A stretch of DNA of 64,000 nt from Halocatena marina (GTDB lineage: Archaea; Halobacteriota; Halobacteria; Halobacteriales; Haloarculaceae), in NCBI RefSeq assembly GCF_025913575.1, contig NZ_CP109785.1, positions 3,162,001 to 3,226,000 of the forward strand, given 5' to 3'. Under the pieces are notes generated by a model that searched no databases, was not told the origin of the DNA, and saw only the letters and a program-made list of their open reading frames with translations. Below are positions 43,074 to 51,638 of the stretch, in pieces (the stretch's first letter is position 1; each line of letters begins with the position of its first letter). The translations under genes were made by a program, and so were the position numbers.

Positions 43074-43158
43074 ACTGTCACAGGATACTCGGTACTCACG
43101 CACGGCGTGAAAGTTGCAGTGTATCACCAGTCTCGGCTCTCGAAATCGGAGAAGATAC

Positions 43159-43920
43159 TCAGTTCAGAAGCGTTGGTGTTCGCGTCCCCGTCGTTTGTTC
43201 GCGGATGGTATCGCTTCGAAGGAGGAGCGCACCGACTCCGATTTTCGCGAGGAGGTCGACAACGAGGTACGCAAACAGCGTGACAGTCGGAGCGATAACG
43301 TTGATCACGTGGCCGAGCAGCCAGATCGTTGGATAGAGCGCCCAGAGGACGATAACGATGTTCCGGAGCATGCTGAACAGCATCGCCACCTCCGTTGACT
43401 GTTTGGCAGCCTCTCGTGAGAGCGGGCGGACTAACAACCCGAGCACACCGAGGTAGGCGACAACACTCGCGCCCCACAGTACGAAACGGAAAGTCTCGCT
43501 ATCGAGCCCAGCCATCCCTCTCGTCGTGATTACGGTGACAAGTCCGAACAGAATCATCGAAGCGTCGAAGCCGACGAGAATAATGATCATCCGGCGCGTC
43601 CCTTCCGCGAGCAGCGCGAGTGCGAGTAATATCAGCGGCGTCGTGAGCAACCAATCCACGTAATGTATCCAATAGATCGTTTGCGTTTGACCGCCGTCGG
43701 CCACAGTCATGACACCGTAGCCGAGCGTCATCGCAAGATACGCGACAGCTGCGATGGCTGAGACAGCAACGGTAATGATGTAGTATCTTCTCGCTTTCGG
43801 ATTCTGTTCTCCCCACCCAGTTCCGACGAAATACGTCGTTCCAAACACCATACCGATCGTCCCGAGCAGTAACCAGACGCGGCCGCTATCGATGGCTCCT
43901 GCCTGTAGCAACACTGCCAT
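43159..43920 (-). CDS. Bacteriorhodopsin-like retinal protein with atypical helix C
   Basis: A 253-residue seven-helix microbial rhodopsin. The Schiff-base Lys is K226 in VVDLLAKIGVG, with D222 matching BR D212. In helix C the motif IYWIHYVDWLLTTPLILLAL gives D89 (BR D85) and T93 (T89) but H86 where BR and nearly all relatives have Arg82, and A100 at the D96 proton-donor place. BR Glu194 and Glu204 of the proton-release group are V205 and T214. D119 (D115) is kept. The start is supported by a TATA-like AAATATAAG about 30 nt upstream; a longer frame to 44067 is rejected. It is probably a slow pump or a sensor; no transducer gene is adjacent. Confidence 0.9.
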   Translation of the reverse strand: MAVLLQAGAIDSGRVWLLLGTIGMVFGTTYFVGTGWGEQNPKARRYYIITVAVSAIAAVAYLAMTLGYGVMTVADGGQTQTIYWIHYVDWLLTTPLILLALALLAEGTRRMIIILVGFDASMILFGLVTVITTRGMAGLDSETFRFVLWGASVVAYLGVLGLLVRPLSREAAKQSTEVAMLFSMLRNIVIVLWALYPTIWLLGHVINVIAPTVTLFAYLVVDLLAKIGVGALLLRSDTIREQTTGTRTPTLLN

Positions 43921-44109
43921 CGAACTGGATATCGAGGGTGCCAGACTTATATTTGACTCTATCAGTGTTAGCATCGATGCGTACGCAGTTACCACACTGA
44001 CAGTGGATATACCCCACGAGATGCTCCTCAGCGCAGTGTCCCCACCTGAACCGAACAACCCGTTCAACCGACGCTTTGTTGTTGCTCGGTCTCGCTCTCC
44101 GAGTGACTC

Positions 44110-44832
44110 ATGACGATCTCGTACCTGTCGTTCGATTTCCTCGTTTTTCTCATTCCAATCGTAGTGCTTGCGCTCGTGAATCGATCCTCACTCTCAGCGA
44201 GGCGGTTGTCGGTGTTCGGATCGCTGATTGTGCTCACCGTGGTGTACGCTACGCCATGGGACAACTACCTGGTCTCTCGTGGGGTCTGGACGTACGGTTC
44301 CGGAGTGGTTTACTTCCGGCTCGGGCACGTGCCACTCGGAGAGTATGCTATATTCATTCTTCAGCCACTGCTGATCGGACTCTGGTTCACTCACCTCGAT
44401 CCGAATATCGAAGCCAGTGTTGGAACCGCTCCGTTCCCGTCGCGTCCTGTTGGGTCGGGCGTCGGATTCGCCCTCGCGCTCGCAGGCGGTGCGCTTCTCA
44501 CGATCGAATCCGGGTATTATCTCGGTGCGCTTCTCATCTGGATCACACCTATTCTTGGTCTCGAATGGGCGTTCGGCGGACCTGCACTCTGGCGCTACCG
44601 GCGCGTACAACTCTCTGCGCTGGCTCTTCCAACCCTCTATTTCTGGCTCGCCGACGCGGCCGCTATCCATCTCGGTGTCTGGACAGTTGCAGAAAAAACC
44701 GCACTTGGTCTCGCTGTTGCTGGTCTCCCGATCGAGGAACTCGTGTTTTTCGCACTCACAAATCTGCTTCTCGTTCACGGACTCGTACTGATACACTGGA
44801 CCGATGCACGAATTGACGCCAGCACGAGCTAA
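44110..44832 (+). CDS. crtY: Lycopene beta-cyclase (fused CrtYc-CrtYd type)
   Basis: A 240-residue membrane enzyme with about seven helices that cyclises lycopene to beta-carotene, the precursor of retinal. Both halves of the heterodimeric bacterial enzyme are present in one chain: residues 1-110 with VYATPWDNYLVSRGVWTYG, and residues 125-235 with LGLEWAFGGPALWRYRRVQL and AGLPIEELVFFALTNLLLVH. It is divergent from the rhodopsin gene, with the opsin start 190 bp away, so the two form a retinal-protein module. The retinal-forming Brp/Blh dioxygenase is not in the window. Confidence 0.93.
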   Translation: MTISYLSFDFLVFLIPIVVLALVNRSSLSARRLSVFGSLIVLTVVYATPWDNYLVSRGVWTYGSGVVYFRLGHVPLGEYAIFILQPLLIGLWFTHLDPNIEASVGTAPFPSRPVGSGVGFALALAGGALLTIESGYYLGALLIWITPILGLEWAFGGPALWRYRRVQLSALALPTLYFWLADAAAIHLGVWTVAEKTALGLAVAGLPIEELVFFALTNLLLVHGLVLIHWTDARIDASTS

Positions 44833-44886
44833 TCGATGACCTCCAGAATTATATTCTCCGCCGTGTATCTGGCACGATGAGTGCTT

Positions 44887-45021
44887 ATGGACGCGCACTC
44901 GCCACAACACCTCTCCGAATGGGCCGAACTCACTGGTGCGACGCTCCCTGATGAGTACGAAAAACGCGATTACAAATTCGACTGCGATTACGATTGTGAC
45001 AGAGAATTTCAGAACCGATAG
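44887..45021 (+). CDS. Possible 44-residue acidic microprotein
   Basis: An ATG at 44887 opens MDAHSPQHLSEWAELTGATL, continuing with an Asp/Glu/Tyr-rich part containing two Cys (KFDCDYDCDRE) and stopping at 45019-45021. Acidic composition and codon use look haloarchaeal, and TATA-like GTGTATCTGG and ATTATATT lie 25 and 40 nt upstream. It could be a true small protein or the N-terminus of a truncated gene. The function is unknown. Confidence 0.4.
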   Translation: MDAHSPQHLSEWAELTGATLPDEYEKRDYKFDCDYDCDREFQNR

Positions 45022-45223
45022 CGAGAACCAAACCGAGAGATAACTGTTGACGCGAAGGGTGCGGACCAACACAATGACACACACACACACACATAGAACC
45101 ATATAAATAATTTCGAATATAGTAAGAGTCACTTCCTTCATCGTGCGTACATCTGATGAACTCGGCACTCATCCGAGCCGATGGACGACGAAACGACGAA
45201 GTCAGAGCGTAGCAGGAAGAAAC

Positions 45224-46138
45224 TTACGCGACTTTGTTGTACTGATCGGACAGCTTCTCTGCTGCGTCAGCGAACTGCGCTTTCTCTTGTTCGGATAAGT
45301 CCCACTCGACGACTTCCTCGACGCCATTGCGCCCAAGTTTCACAGGAACGCCGAGACCGACTCCGCTGTGGCCGTATTCGCCATCAAGCACGACCGAACC
45401 AGGTAGCACTTCACCCGTGTCTCTAAGCACAGCTTCGACCATGTGTCCGACGCCGGTCGCTGGGCCCCATTCCGTCGCGCCCTTGCGCTCGATGACGTTC
45501 ATCGCACTCTCCTGCAGATCTCCGAGGATCCGTTCTTTCTCGGCGTCTGTGAACGACGGATCACGCCCGTTCACACGAACCTTCGAGAAAACAGGAACCT
45601 GCGAGTCGCCGTGTTCTCCGAGGATCGTCGCCTCGACGTTCGAGACCGGTGCGTCGAACTCATTCGAGAGGACGTACCGGAAGCGCGCGCTATCGAGACG
45701 ACCTCCAAACCCGATCACCTGCTCGCGCAAGCGGTCACCCGTTTCGTAGAGGTGTCGGTTCAACAGATCGACTGGGTTCGACGTGGTAATCGTCACGAAG
45801 TCGTCGTTGTGTGCTGCAAGCGAGGACCCGATATCATCCATGATCGATGCATTGTCCCCTGCAAGGTCAAGACGAGTCTGTCCCGGTTCACGCGGTTTGC
45901 CAGCCGTAATAACGACCACGTCAGATCCGGCGGTGTCTTCGTAGGTGCCCTGTCGAACGACCGTGTTCGCGTCGTACGCAACACCGTGGTTCACGTCTGC
46001 GGCCTGCCCAACCGCAACGTCCTCCATATCCGGAATATCGACGAACACAACCTCATCAACGATGTCACGGAGCGCGATGTTGTACCCGGCCGCCGCACCG
46101 ACCGTTCCTGCTGCCCCCACTACGCTTACTTTTACCAT
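45224..46138 (-). CDS. mdh: Malate dehydrogenase
   Basis: A 304-residue NAD-dependent LDH-like malate dehydrogenase of the TCA cycle. The Rossmann loop is [16 protein letters not shown]; Arg residues for substrate binding are in [13 protein letters not shown] and [13 protein letters not shown]; the catalytic His is in [14 protein letters not shown]. It is highly acidic, like the well-studied Haloarcula enzyme. Start [11 protein letters not shown] at 46138 follows an AT-rich region. The next gene upstream is divergent. Citrate synthase is in the same window but far away. Confidence 0.95.
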   Translation of the reverse strand: MVKVSVVGAAGTVGAAAGYNIALRDIVDEVVFVDIPDMEDVAVGQAADVNHGVAYDANTVVRQGTYEDTAGSDVVVITAGKPREPGQTRLDLAGDNASIMDDIGSSLAAHNDDFVTITTSNPVDLLNRHLYETGDRLREQVIGFGGRLDSARFRYVLSNEFDAPVSNVEATILGEHGDSQVPVFSKVRVNGRDPSFTDAEKERILGDLQESAMNVIERKGATEWGPATGVGHMVEAVLRDTGEVLPGSVVLDGEYGHSGVGLGVPVKLGRNGVEEVVEWDLSEQEKAQFADAAEKLSDQYNKVA

Positions 46139-46379
46139 ACCACAGATCGTCTCACGATTCGGTTAAGCGCTTCGAAATTACCCATTTATGAGATGGTAAC
46201 GAATTCGTAGAAAAACGCTGACAGCGTTCTTATGCCTGTTGTTTGTGGTTACCGAAAGAATCGAAATCGGATGTTATAGAATACGACGTTTCATATTCAG
46301 ACAAAAACGATGATTCGCACTCACGGTTCCTGCAGAACCTGTCGCAGTCCTTTTTGAGGTCGATCACTTCCAGTCGAAC

Positions 46380-46997
46380 ATGAGTGACTTCGATAAGGAA
46401 GCCGAACGCGAAAAGCTCAGAAAGCAGTTCGAGGAAGACGAGAAGAAACGAAAGTCCACAGAACGGATGAGCGAACTCCTCCTTCAGGGAGCGACAATGA
46501 CCAACAAACACTGTGATGTCTGTGGCAATCCGCTGTTCCGACAGCAAGGTCAGGAGTTCTGTCCAACCTGCCAGACACAGGGCACAGACGTCCGAGAGCA
46601 GCCACCAGCAGAACAGCAACAACCCGACGAGACGACTCAAGCCGAATCGACGACAAGCATCGAAATCGAAGAGCAGACGGCAAATACGTCTGAAACGACA
46701 CCCGCTGAGCCGATCGACGAAAACAACATATCAGACCCATCTTCTCAATCACGGACGCCACAGACACCGTCGCCGTCGCCGTCGCCGGAGTCTCACAGAA
46801 CCGCATCTCCCTCTGAATCTGCCTCATCCACTCGGACGACAGATCTCACTGAGGCGCGTCGGTCACTCGTCCGAACTGTTACGAATTTTGCAAAGCAGGC
46901 TGAAGCCGCAGACGAACTCAGTCGTGCTCAGATGCTCCTCACAGCAACCAAGGACGCAGCCGAGGCACTCGAAGCAGTCAACCGAGCTGAGGAGTAG
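46380..46997 (+). CDS. Sjogren/scleroderma autoantigen 1-like zinc protein
   Basis: A 205-residue protein with an N-terminal highly charged helix (DKEAEREKLRKQFEEDEKKR), then LLLQGATMTNKHCDVCGNPL and FCPTCQ giving a C2C2 zinc ribbon (about residues 45-66), as in the autoantigen p27 family. A Ser/Thr/Pro/Glu low-complexity linker of about 85 residues follows, partly encoded by CCGTCGCCGTCG repeats near 46770, and a final helical region (TEARRSLVRTVTNFAKQAEA). Function is unknown; the archaeal family is conserved. ATG is at 46380. Confidence 0.85.
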   Translation: MSDFDKEAEREKLRKQFEEDEKKRKSTERMSELLLQGATMTNKHCDVCGNPLFRQQGQEFCPTCQTQGTDVREQPPAEQQQPDETTQAESTTSIEIEEQTANTSETTPAEPIDENNISDPSSQSRTPQTPSPSPSPESHRTASPSESASSTRTTDLTEARRSLVRTVTNFAKQAEAADELSRAQMLLTATKDAAEALEAVNRAEE

Positions 46998-47155
46998 AAC
47001 AGCCATCTGCTACTGACAGGCTCAGACAGCCGTGTGGCCGATTAGTCGCTACTTTTGTCTCTTGCACGCTGTTCACGGCTCATAGACATACAATCCATAG
47101 AGCAAATACTAGAAATAAAGAAAGATATATACAGACTCAATTCTAATTTGTTACT

Positions 47156-47263
47156 GTGACGGGGGGACTGCGTGTGTGTCACGAGTGTGGGAGTGCCAAT
47201 CTTGAGGATTATGACGAGGACCGGTGGAGATGCAAAGAGTGCAATATGCTCGTTTATAAATAA
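47156..47263 (+). CDS. 35-residue zinc-ribbon microprotein
   Basis: A GTG at 47156 starts MTGGLRVCHECGSANLEDYD, continues EDRWRCKECNMLVYK and stops at 47261-47263. Four cysteines in two C-x2-C knuckles 16 residues apart form a complete zinc ribbon, and little else. A TATA-like GATATATAC lies about 30 nt upstream. Haloarchaea are known to have many one-domain zinc microproteins of this size. The next gene is another small Cys-containing protein in the same direction 50 bp on. Confidence 0.72.
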   Translation: MTGGLRVCHECGSANLEDYDEDRWRCKECNMLVYK

Positions 47264-47313
47264 ATCAATCGTATTGCGAAATAAATTATAAGACATATGA
47301 TTTATCATACGTC

Positions 47314-47568
47314 ATGAACACGATTTCTACAATGGGATCTGATACCGTAGTGCTGGTGGTGAGAACAGATATCGGCGACGAGATACGATATTCCATGCAG
47401 ATATCTGAGTGGGAGGATCTCAAAAATGAATCTCCATCGATGTTTTGCTGTGCTACGTGTAACGTCCTCTCGGGTCCCAATCGACCATATCCTGGCGCAC
47501 GGTGTAAATGTCCGTCGTGCGATAAGCGCATGGCGCGCGTGAAATACATATTTCGGGATGAAGAATAG
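47314..47568 (+). CDS. Small cysteine-containing protein (84 aa), putative zinc binder
   Basis: An 84-residue protein: a beta-rich N-terminal half (TVVLVVRTDIGDEIRYSMQI) followed by SMFCCATCNVLSGPNRPYPG and ARCKCPSCDKRMARVKYIF. The pairs C-x2-C at both ends of the second half make a zinc ribbon likely. No known family. A TATA-like AATTATAAG is about 25 nt before the ATG at 47314, so it has its own promoter even though it follows the zinc microprotein by 50 bp. Confidence 0.65.
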   Translation: MNTISTMGSDTVVLVVRTDIGDEIRYSMQISEWEDLKNESPSMFCCATCNVLSGPNRPYPGARCKCPSCDKRMARVKYIFRDEE

Positions 47569-47682
47569 CGGTATCAGGTTTTATCGACAGCAAAATTCGA
47601 GTAATTCAAAGATGTCGAACAGTCTCATCGGAATCGCTCGATGAGATCCCCCCCATCAATTCGCCGATCCACCCTAACGCGC

Positions 47683-49470
47683 TCAGATGAGTTGTTCGAA
47701 CTCCTCGATGTACTCCTCGTACGTTGAAAAGGCGGATTTCACCGGTGCAGGTCGTGCCATATCGACGCCAGTCTCTCGCAGGAGATCGAGTGGGTACGCC
47801 CGCGAGCCAGACTGGAGGAACTGCAGATACTTGTCAGTATCTGTGTCGTGGTTGAGAAGCTGATTGACGAGCGCGACAGCTGCACTGATTCCCGTCGCGT
47901 ACTGATAGACGTAGAACGCGCGGTAGAAGTGCGGAATACGCATCCACTCTCGGGTGATCCGCTCGTCTACGACAGCCGGTTCGTAGTACGTTCGCTTCAG
48001 ATCGCCGTACAGCTCGTCGAGTCGGTCGGGAGTGAGTGCGCCACCGTCTTCGACGATCTCGTGTGTGTGGTGTTCGAACTCGGCGAACATCGTCTGTCGC
48101 ACGAGCGTCGATCTGAACCGCTCTAAGTACTCATCGAGCACATGCCGTCTGAATCGTTCGTCTTCGACTGTTTCGAGCAAGTGGTGAGTGAGTAGCGTTT
48201 CGTTGACCGTGCTCGCAACCTCGGCAACGAACGTCTCGTAGTTCCCGTAGATGTACGGCTGTGCTTCGCTTGTCAACTGAGTGTGTAGCGAGTGTCCCAA
48301 CTCGTGAGCCAGCGTGAACAACGACGAGATATCATCCTGATAGTTCATCAGGATGAACGGCTGCGTATCGTACGTTCCACTGCTGTACGCACCGGAACGC
48401 TTTCCAACGTTTTCGTAGACATCAACCCACCGCGAGTCGAGTCCTGCTGCGAGTCGAGATTGGTACTCCTCTCCGAGTGGCGCAACCGCCTCGGTCACGT
48501 ATTCTGTCGCCTGTTCGTAGGGAACCTCTGGACTTTCACCCTCGGTGAGCGGCGTGTAGACGTCCCACATCTGCAGTTCATCGACACCAAGCGCGTTTCG
48601 CTTCAGTTCGGCGTGCCGGTGGAGAACATCGAGATTTTCGTTGACGGTTTCGATGAGGCTATCGTACACAGCGGGAGGGATGTTGGCGCTGTCAAGGGCA
48701 GCCGCGCGTGCCGTCTCGTAGTGGTGTGCTCTGGCCGACTTCACATCGGCAGTGACGCTGTTTTTGTAGGCCGTCCCGACCGCATTGCGAATCGTCTCCC
48801 ACTCGTCGTAGAACGCCTCGTACACCGTTTGGCGAAACGCACGATCCGAGTTCTTCTGAAGCGTCGTAAAATTAGAGAGGGTAATACGAACCGGTTCGCC
48901 ATTGGGATCATCGACGGCCGGAAACTCCATGTCCGCGTTCGTCAGCATGGTGTACACTTCGCCCGCCGCACCGGTCACCTCACTGAGATCAGCGAGTAGC
49001 GTCTCGACCTCGGCAGAACGGGTGTGGGGTTTCATCCGGAGTACGTCATCGAAGTAGTGTTCGTACTGTTCGAGATCCGGCTCTGCCTCGATCATGTCGT
49101 CGAGTTCTTCACGAGTGAGCGATTGAAGATCAGGTTCAATGAATCCTGCTGCACTCCCTGCACTCGAAGCGAGTGATTGTGCCCGGGTCGAGAGGGCTTG
49201 ATAGCGCTGCTCGCGAGTATCTTCATCGCTTCGCATCCGAGCGTATGCAGAGACGTTCGCAACAGTTCGCATCATCTCCTCTGCGAGTTTGAGTACATCG
49301 AGAAGTGTTTCGGGATCGTTAGTTGTGTCACCCTCGTAGGATTCGAGCTCTTCGATGAGTGACTCAGCCTCTGTGTAGGCGGTCTCCCACTCGTCGCTGT
49401 CTGTGAAAATATCGTCAATGTCCCACTTATACTGCTCGTCTATTTCCCCCCGTTCAGGAACTGAACTCAT
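47683..49470 (-). CDS. pepF: Oligoendopeptidase F (M3B metallopeptidase)
   Basis: A 595-residue cytosolic zinc peptidase that cuts short peptides of about 7-20 residues. It starts MSSVPERGEIDEQYKWDIDD, the usual PepF beginning; the zinc motif HELGH is near residue 390 (FTLAHELGHSLHTQL), with the third ligand in NYETFVAEVASTVNETL. The end FYVYQYATGISAAVALVNQL is also characteristic. Full length. It stands alone on the minus strand; downstream is a small zinc protein gene reading toward it. Confidence 0.95.
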   Translation of the reverse strand: MSSVPERGEIDEQYKWDIDDIFTDSDEWETAYTEAESLIEELESYEGDTTNDPETLLDVLKLAEEMMRTVANVSAYARMRSDEDTREQRYQALSTRAQSLASSAGSAAGFIEPDLQSLTREELDDMIEAEPDLEQYEHYFDDVLRMKPHTRSAEVETLLADLSEVTGAAGEVYTMLTNADMEFPAVDDPNGEPVRITLSNFTTLQKNSDRAFRQTVYEAFYDEWETIRNAVGTAYKNSVTADVKSARAHHYETARAAALDSANIPPAVYDSLIETVNENLDVLHRHAELKRNALGVDELQMWDVYTPLTEGESPEVPYEQATEYVTEAVAPLGEEYQSRLAAGLDSRWVDVYENVGKRSGAYSSGTYDTQPFILMNYQDDISSLFTLAHELGHSLHTQLTSEAQPYIYGNYETFVAEVASTVNETLLTHHLLETVEDERFRRHVLDEYLERFRSTLVRQTMFAEFEHHTHEIVEDGGALTPDRLDELYGDLKRTYYEPAVVDERITREWMRIPHFYRAFYVYQYATGISAAVALVNQLLNHDTDTDKYLQFLQSGSRAYPLDLLRETGVDMARPAPVKSAFSTYEEYIEEFEQLI

Positions 49471-49663
49471 GCGTGAACGTTCGTCCGTCGTCTGTTAAAC
49501 GCATCGCCAATCTCTGGAGTAATGAGGTCGATCCACTGTTTCAGTAATCGCTGCCGAGAGAGCAGTCGCTCTCGTAGTAGCAGCAAAAATAAAGAAGTTA
49601 TTACCATCATTAATAAAAATAGTCAGTGCGTCAAACGCCGTGATTTCTGGTGTTTGGGTGCCG

Positions 49664-50668
49664 CTATCGCCGTCGAAGGATGGCGATGAGAGCAGCAGCC
49701 AGTGCAAACACCGTGAGACCGATGCCGAATCCAGGACCGGTCGCTTCAGTTTGGTTCGACGAGCCACCAGAGTCGGTGGAGGTCGTTCCCATCTCGGTTG
49801 ATGTGTCCATCTGACCATCACCGTTCGACCCACCTGCACCAGAGTCGGTCATTTGGTTACCGGTTTGGCCACACGTTCCTTTTTGGATCATGACTGGCTC
49901 GTAGAGGTTAAGCGCGTGTGCTTCACCATCACCAGATCGGACGATCCAACGCTGGACTTGATTCGAGGTCTCGTCGCCTTCCCACTCAGGGTCAGGGTAC
50001 GAGGCCGATTCCCTGTTGAATCGCGGAACGATTTTCACTTCTGAGTTCCACGCGTTAGGGTTAGCTTGGTAGACACCACCGTCAGAGCGTCCACCAGCCC
50101 ACGACCACGACGCTGTGGCCACGGATTCGTTGAACGTGAAGGTATCATTCGATCCCGCGTAGCCATCGTCTTTGACGGTCCAGCCACCGGTTACTGGCAG
50201 TCCGTGCATCTCAAGCGTGACCGCGCCACCACCAGACGAGGCGTTGCCAGTAAACCGATCGTGAAGGAATACGAGGCTCAGCCCACCGTTCCCTTTGTAC
50301 AGGAACATCTGGCTGGTGTCCTCGACCTGAAGATCAGTCGTTCCGCGCGAGCTGTATCCACTTCCCTCACCTCGATAGTTGTAGAACGATACTACGTTGT
50401 CTGTGTCATTTCCGAGTGGCGAGACCGTATAACAGTTGTTACCCTGTGTAACAGCGAACTGCTCCGCTGCGCCCCCGTTCCCGGACGTGTTATTCCCGGA
50501 TTGGGTTCCTTGCTGTGCATTTACGCTGGCGACAGTGCCCATAGCCACGGAGCCGACAACAATGAGCACCATGGCAACAGTGGCAGCTGTCCCGAGTCGT
50601 CCAGCAATACTACTATTCAAACGCTCGTACAACCCTTTCGTGCTACTCGAATTGGTCGACCTTTTCAT
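49664..50668 (-). CDS. Secreted PGF-CTERM surface protein
   Basis: A 334-residue exported protein. The N-terminus MKRSTNSSSTKGLYERLNSS leads to a signal helix (about 24-50) ending VASVNAQQ; a mature beta-rich domain of about 220 residues has several N-x-S/T sites and two Cys; then a Ser/Thr/Gly-rich stalk; and last TGPGFGIGLTVFALAAALIA with basic end LRRR. PGF plus a helix plus Arg is the PGF-CTERM signal, known to be cut by archaeosortase A and replaced by a lipid anchor. The ligand or role of the domain is unknown. The ATG at 50668 has a TATA-like TTTTTATCG 25 nt upstream. Confidence 0.88.
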   Translation of the reverse strand: MKRSTNSSSTKGLYERLNSSIAGRLGTAATVAMVLIVVGSVAMGTVASVNAQQGTQSGNNTSGNGGAAEQFAVTQGNNCYTVSPLGNDTDNVVSFYNYRGEGSGYSSRGTTDLQVEDTSQMFLYKGNGGLSLVFLHDRFTGNASSGGGAVTLEMHGLPVTGGWTVKDDGYAGSNDTFTFNESVATASWSWAGGRSDGGVYQANPNAWNSEVKIVPRFNRESASYPDPEWEGDETSNQVQRWIVRSGDGEAHALNLYEPVMIQKGTCGQTGNQMTDSGAGGSNGDGQMDTSTEMGTTSTDSGGSSNQTEATGPGFGIGLTVFALAAALIAILRRR

Positions 50669-50840
50669 TGTCACCAGTAACTGACCGATAAAAACTGCCA
50701 TATATGTAAGTATGATTGGGTTTATGCCAGTAAAGGATCAATTAACGTGGTTCCGTTTGGGGGCAAATATCGACGAATAATCGTATACAGAGGCTATATT
50801 CGACAATCAGCATCTTCTATTGTGTTGCCCCCAATAATTA

Positions 50841-51635
50841 TCAATTCCTGACTATTTTTGCTATTGTTCCTGCAGTCCGTGCACCCGTTTCTCGTTCAAT
50901 GCGTTTTGTCTCAAATATCCTGCTAGCGTTCTTCACAGCCGTGGAATCCCGTTCAAAAGAGAGATTCGGATATTCGACGCCGGTCAACACCAGCGGTTCC
51001 GGAGGTGCGTTCGGAACGCCATCGGGTCCTGACAGCTCTTCGGATGAAAGGACCCGGTCGATGTCGTCACGCTCAGCGTGGGCGACCGCTTCGACCAGCC
51101 CGACGACGCGTCGGACGAGTTGACGTGAAAATCCACCTGCACGGAGCGTGATGATGAGATACGATCCATCGACCGAGAGATTCGTTTCGAGTGTTCGCGT
51201 CGTCAGCTCGTCGTCTGGCGTTAGATTGTGAAAGTCGTGTGTTCCGGCGAGTGCATCGAGTGCAGCACTGGCACGGTCGAGAGACGCTTTGGGAGCCCAG
51301 AGATGGTACGTGTACTCTCGTTCCGTCGCGTCGTGTGTCGCATGGAAGTCTGCAGACGTTTCAGTACTCGCCCACGCGCGAACAGCACCAGGAAGTTCGC
51401 TGTTGAGTGCTCGCGGTGACAGCCACTCGGGACAGTGAAAGGCAACCGTTTGAGCAACAGCAGATACACCAGCGTCCGTCCGCCCAGCAGCAGCATACCC
51501 ATCAGGGCGGGTCCCGCTACGAACCCCGAGTCGGGTGAGTGCCGCGAACAGTTCACCTTCGACGGTCGGAACGTCCGGCTGACGCTGAAAGCCGTGGTAG
51601 GGCGTACCGTCGTAGGCCAACCGGAACGCTCGCAT
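50841..51635 (-). CDS. truA: tRNA pseudouridine(38-40) synthase
   Basis: A 264-residue TruA-family enzyme that makes pseudouridine in the anticodon stem-loop of tRNAs. It begins MRAFRLAYDGTPYHGFQRQP; the catalytic Asp is in AAGRTDAGVSAVAQ (about residue 53), and FHATHDATEREYTYHLW and RAGGFSRQLVRRVVGLVEAV are conserved. Three bases separate its start from the stop of hisS, so hisS-truA is an operon joining two tRNA functions. Confidence 0.94.
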   Translation of the reverse strand: MRAFRLAYDGTPYHGFQRQPDVPTVEGELFAALTRLGVRSGTRPDGYAAAGRTDAGVSAVAQTVAFHCPEWLSPRALNSELPGAVRAWASTETSADFHATHDATEREYTYHLWAPKASLDRASAALDALAGTHDFHNLTPDDELTTRTLETNLSVDGSYLIITLRAGGFSRQLVRRVVGLVEAVAHAERDDIDRVLSSEELSGPDGVPNAPPEPLVLTGVEYPNLSFERDSTAVKNASRIFETKRIERETGARTAGTIAKIVRN

Positions 51636-51638
51636 GGT

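Noticed and set aside
43921..44067. N-terminal extension of the rhodopsin from an upstream Met
   Set aside because: It would cover the TATA box and add 49 residues without similarity to opsins.
45074..45094. AC dinucleotide run
   Set aside because: A short simple repeat in an intergenic gap with no sign of function; noted but not counted as an array.
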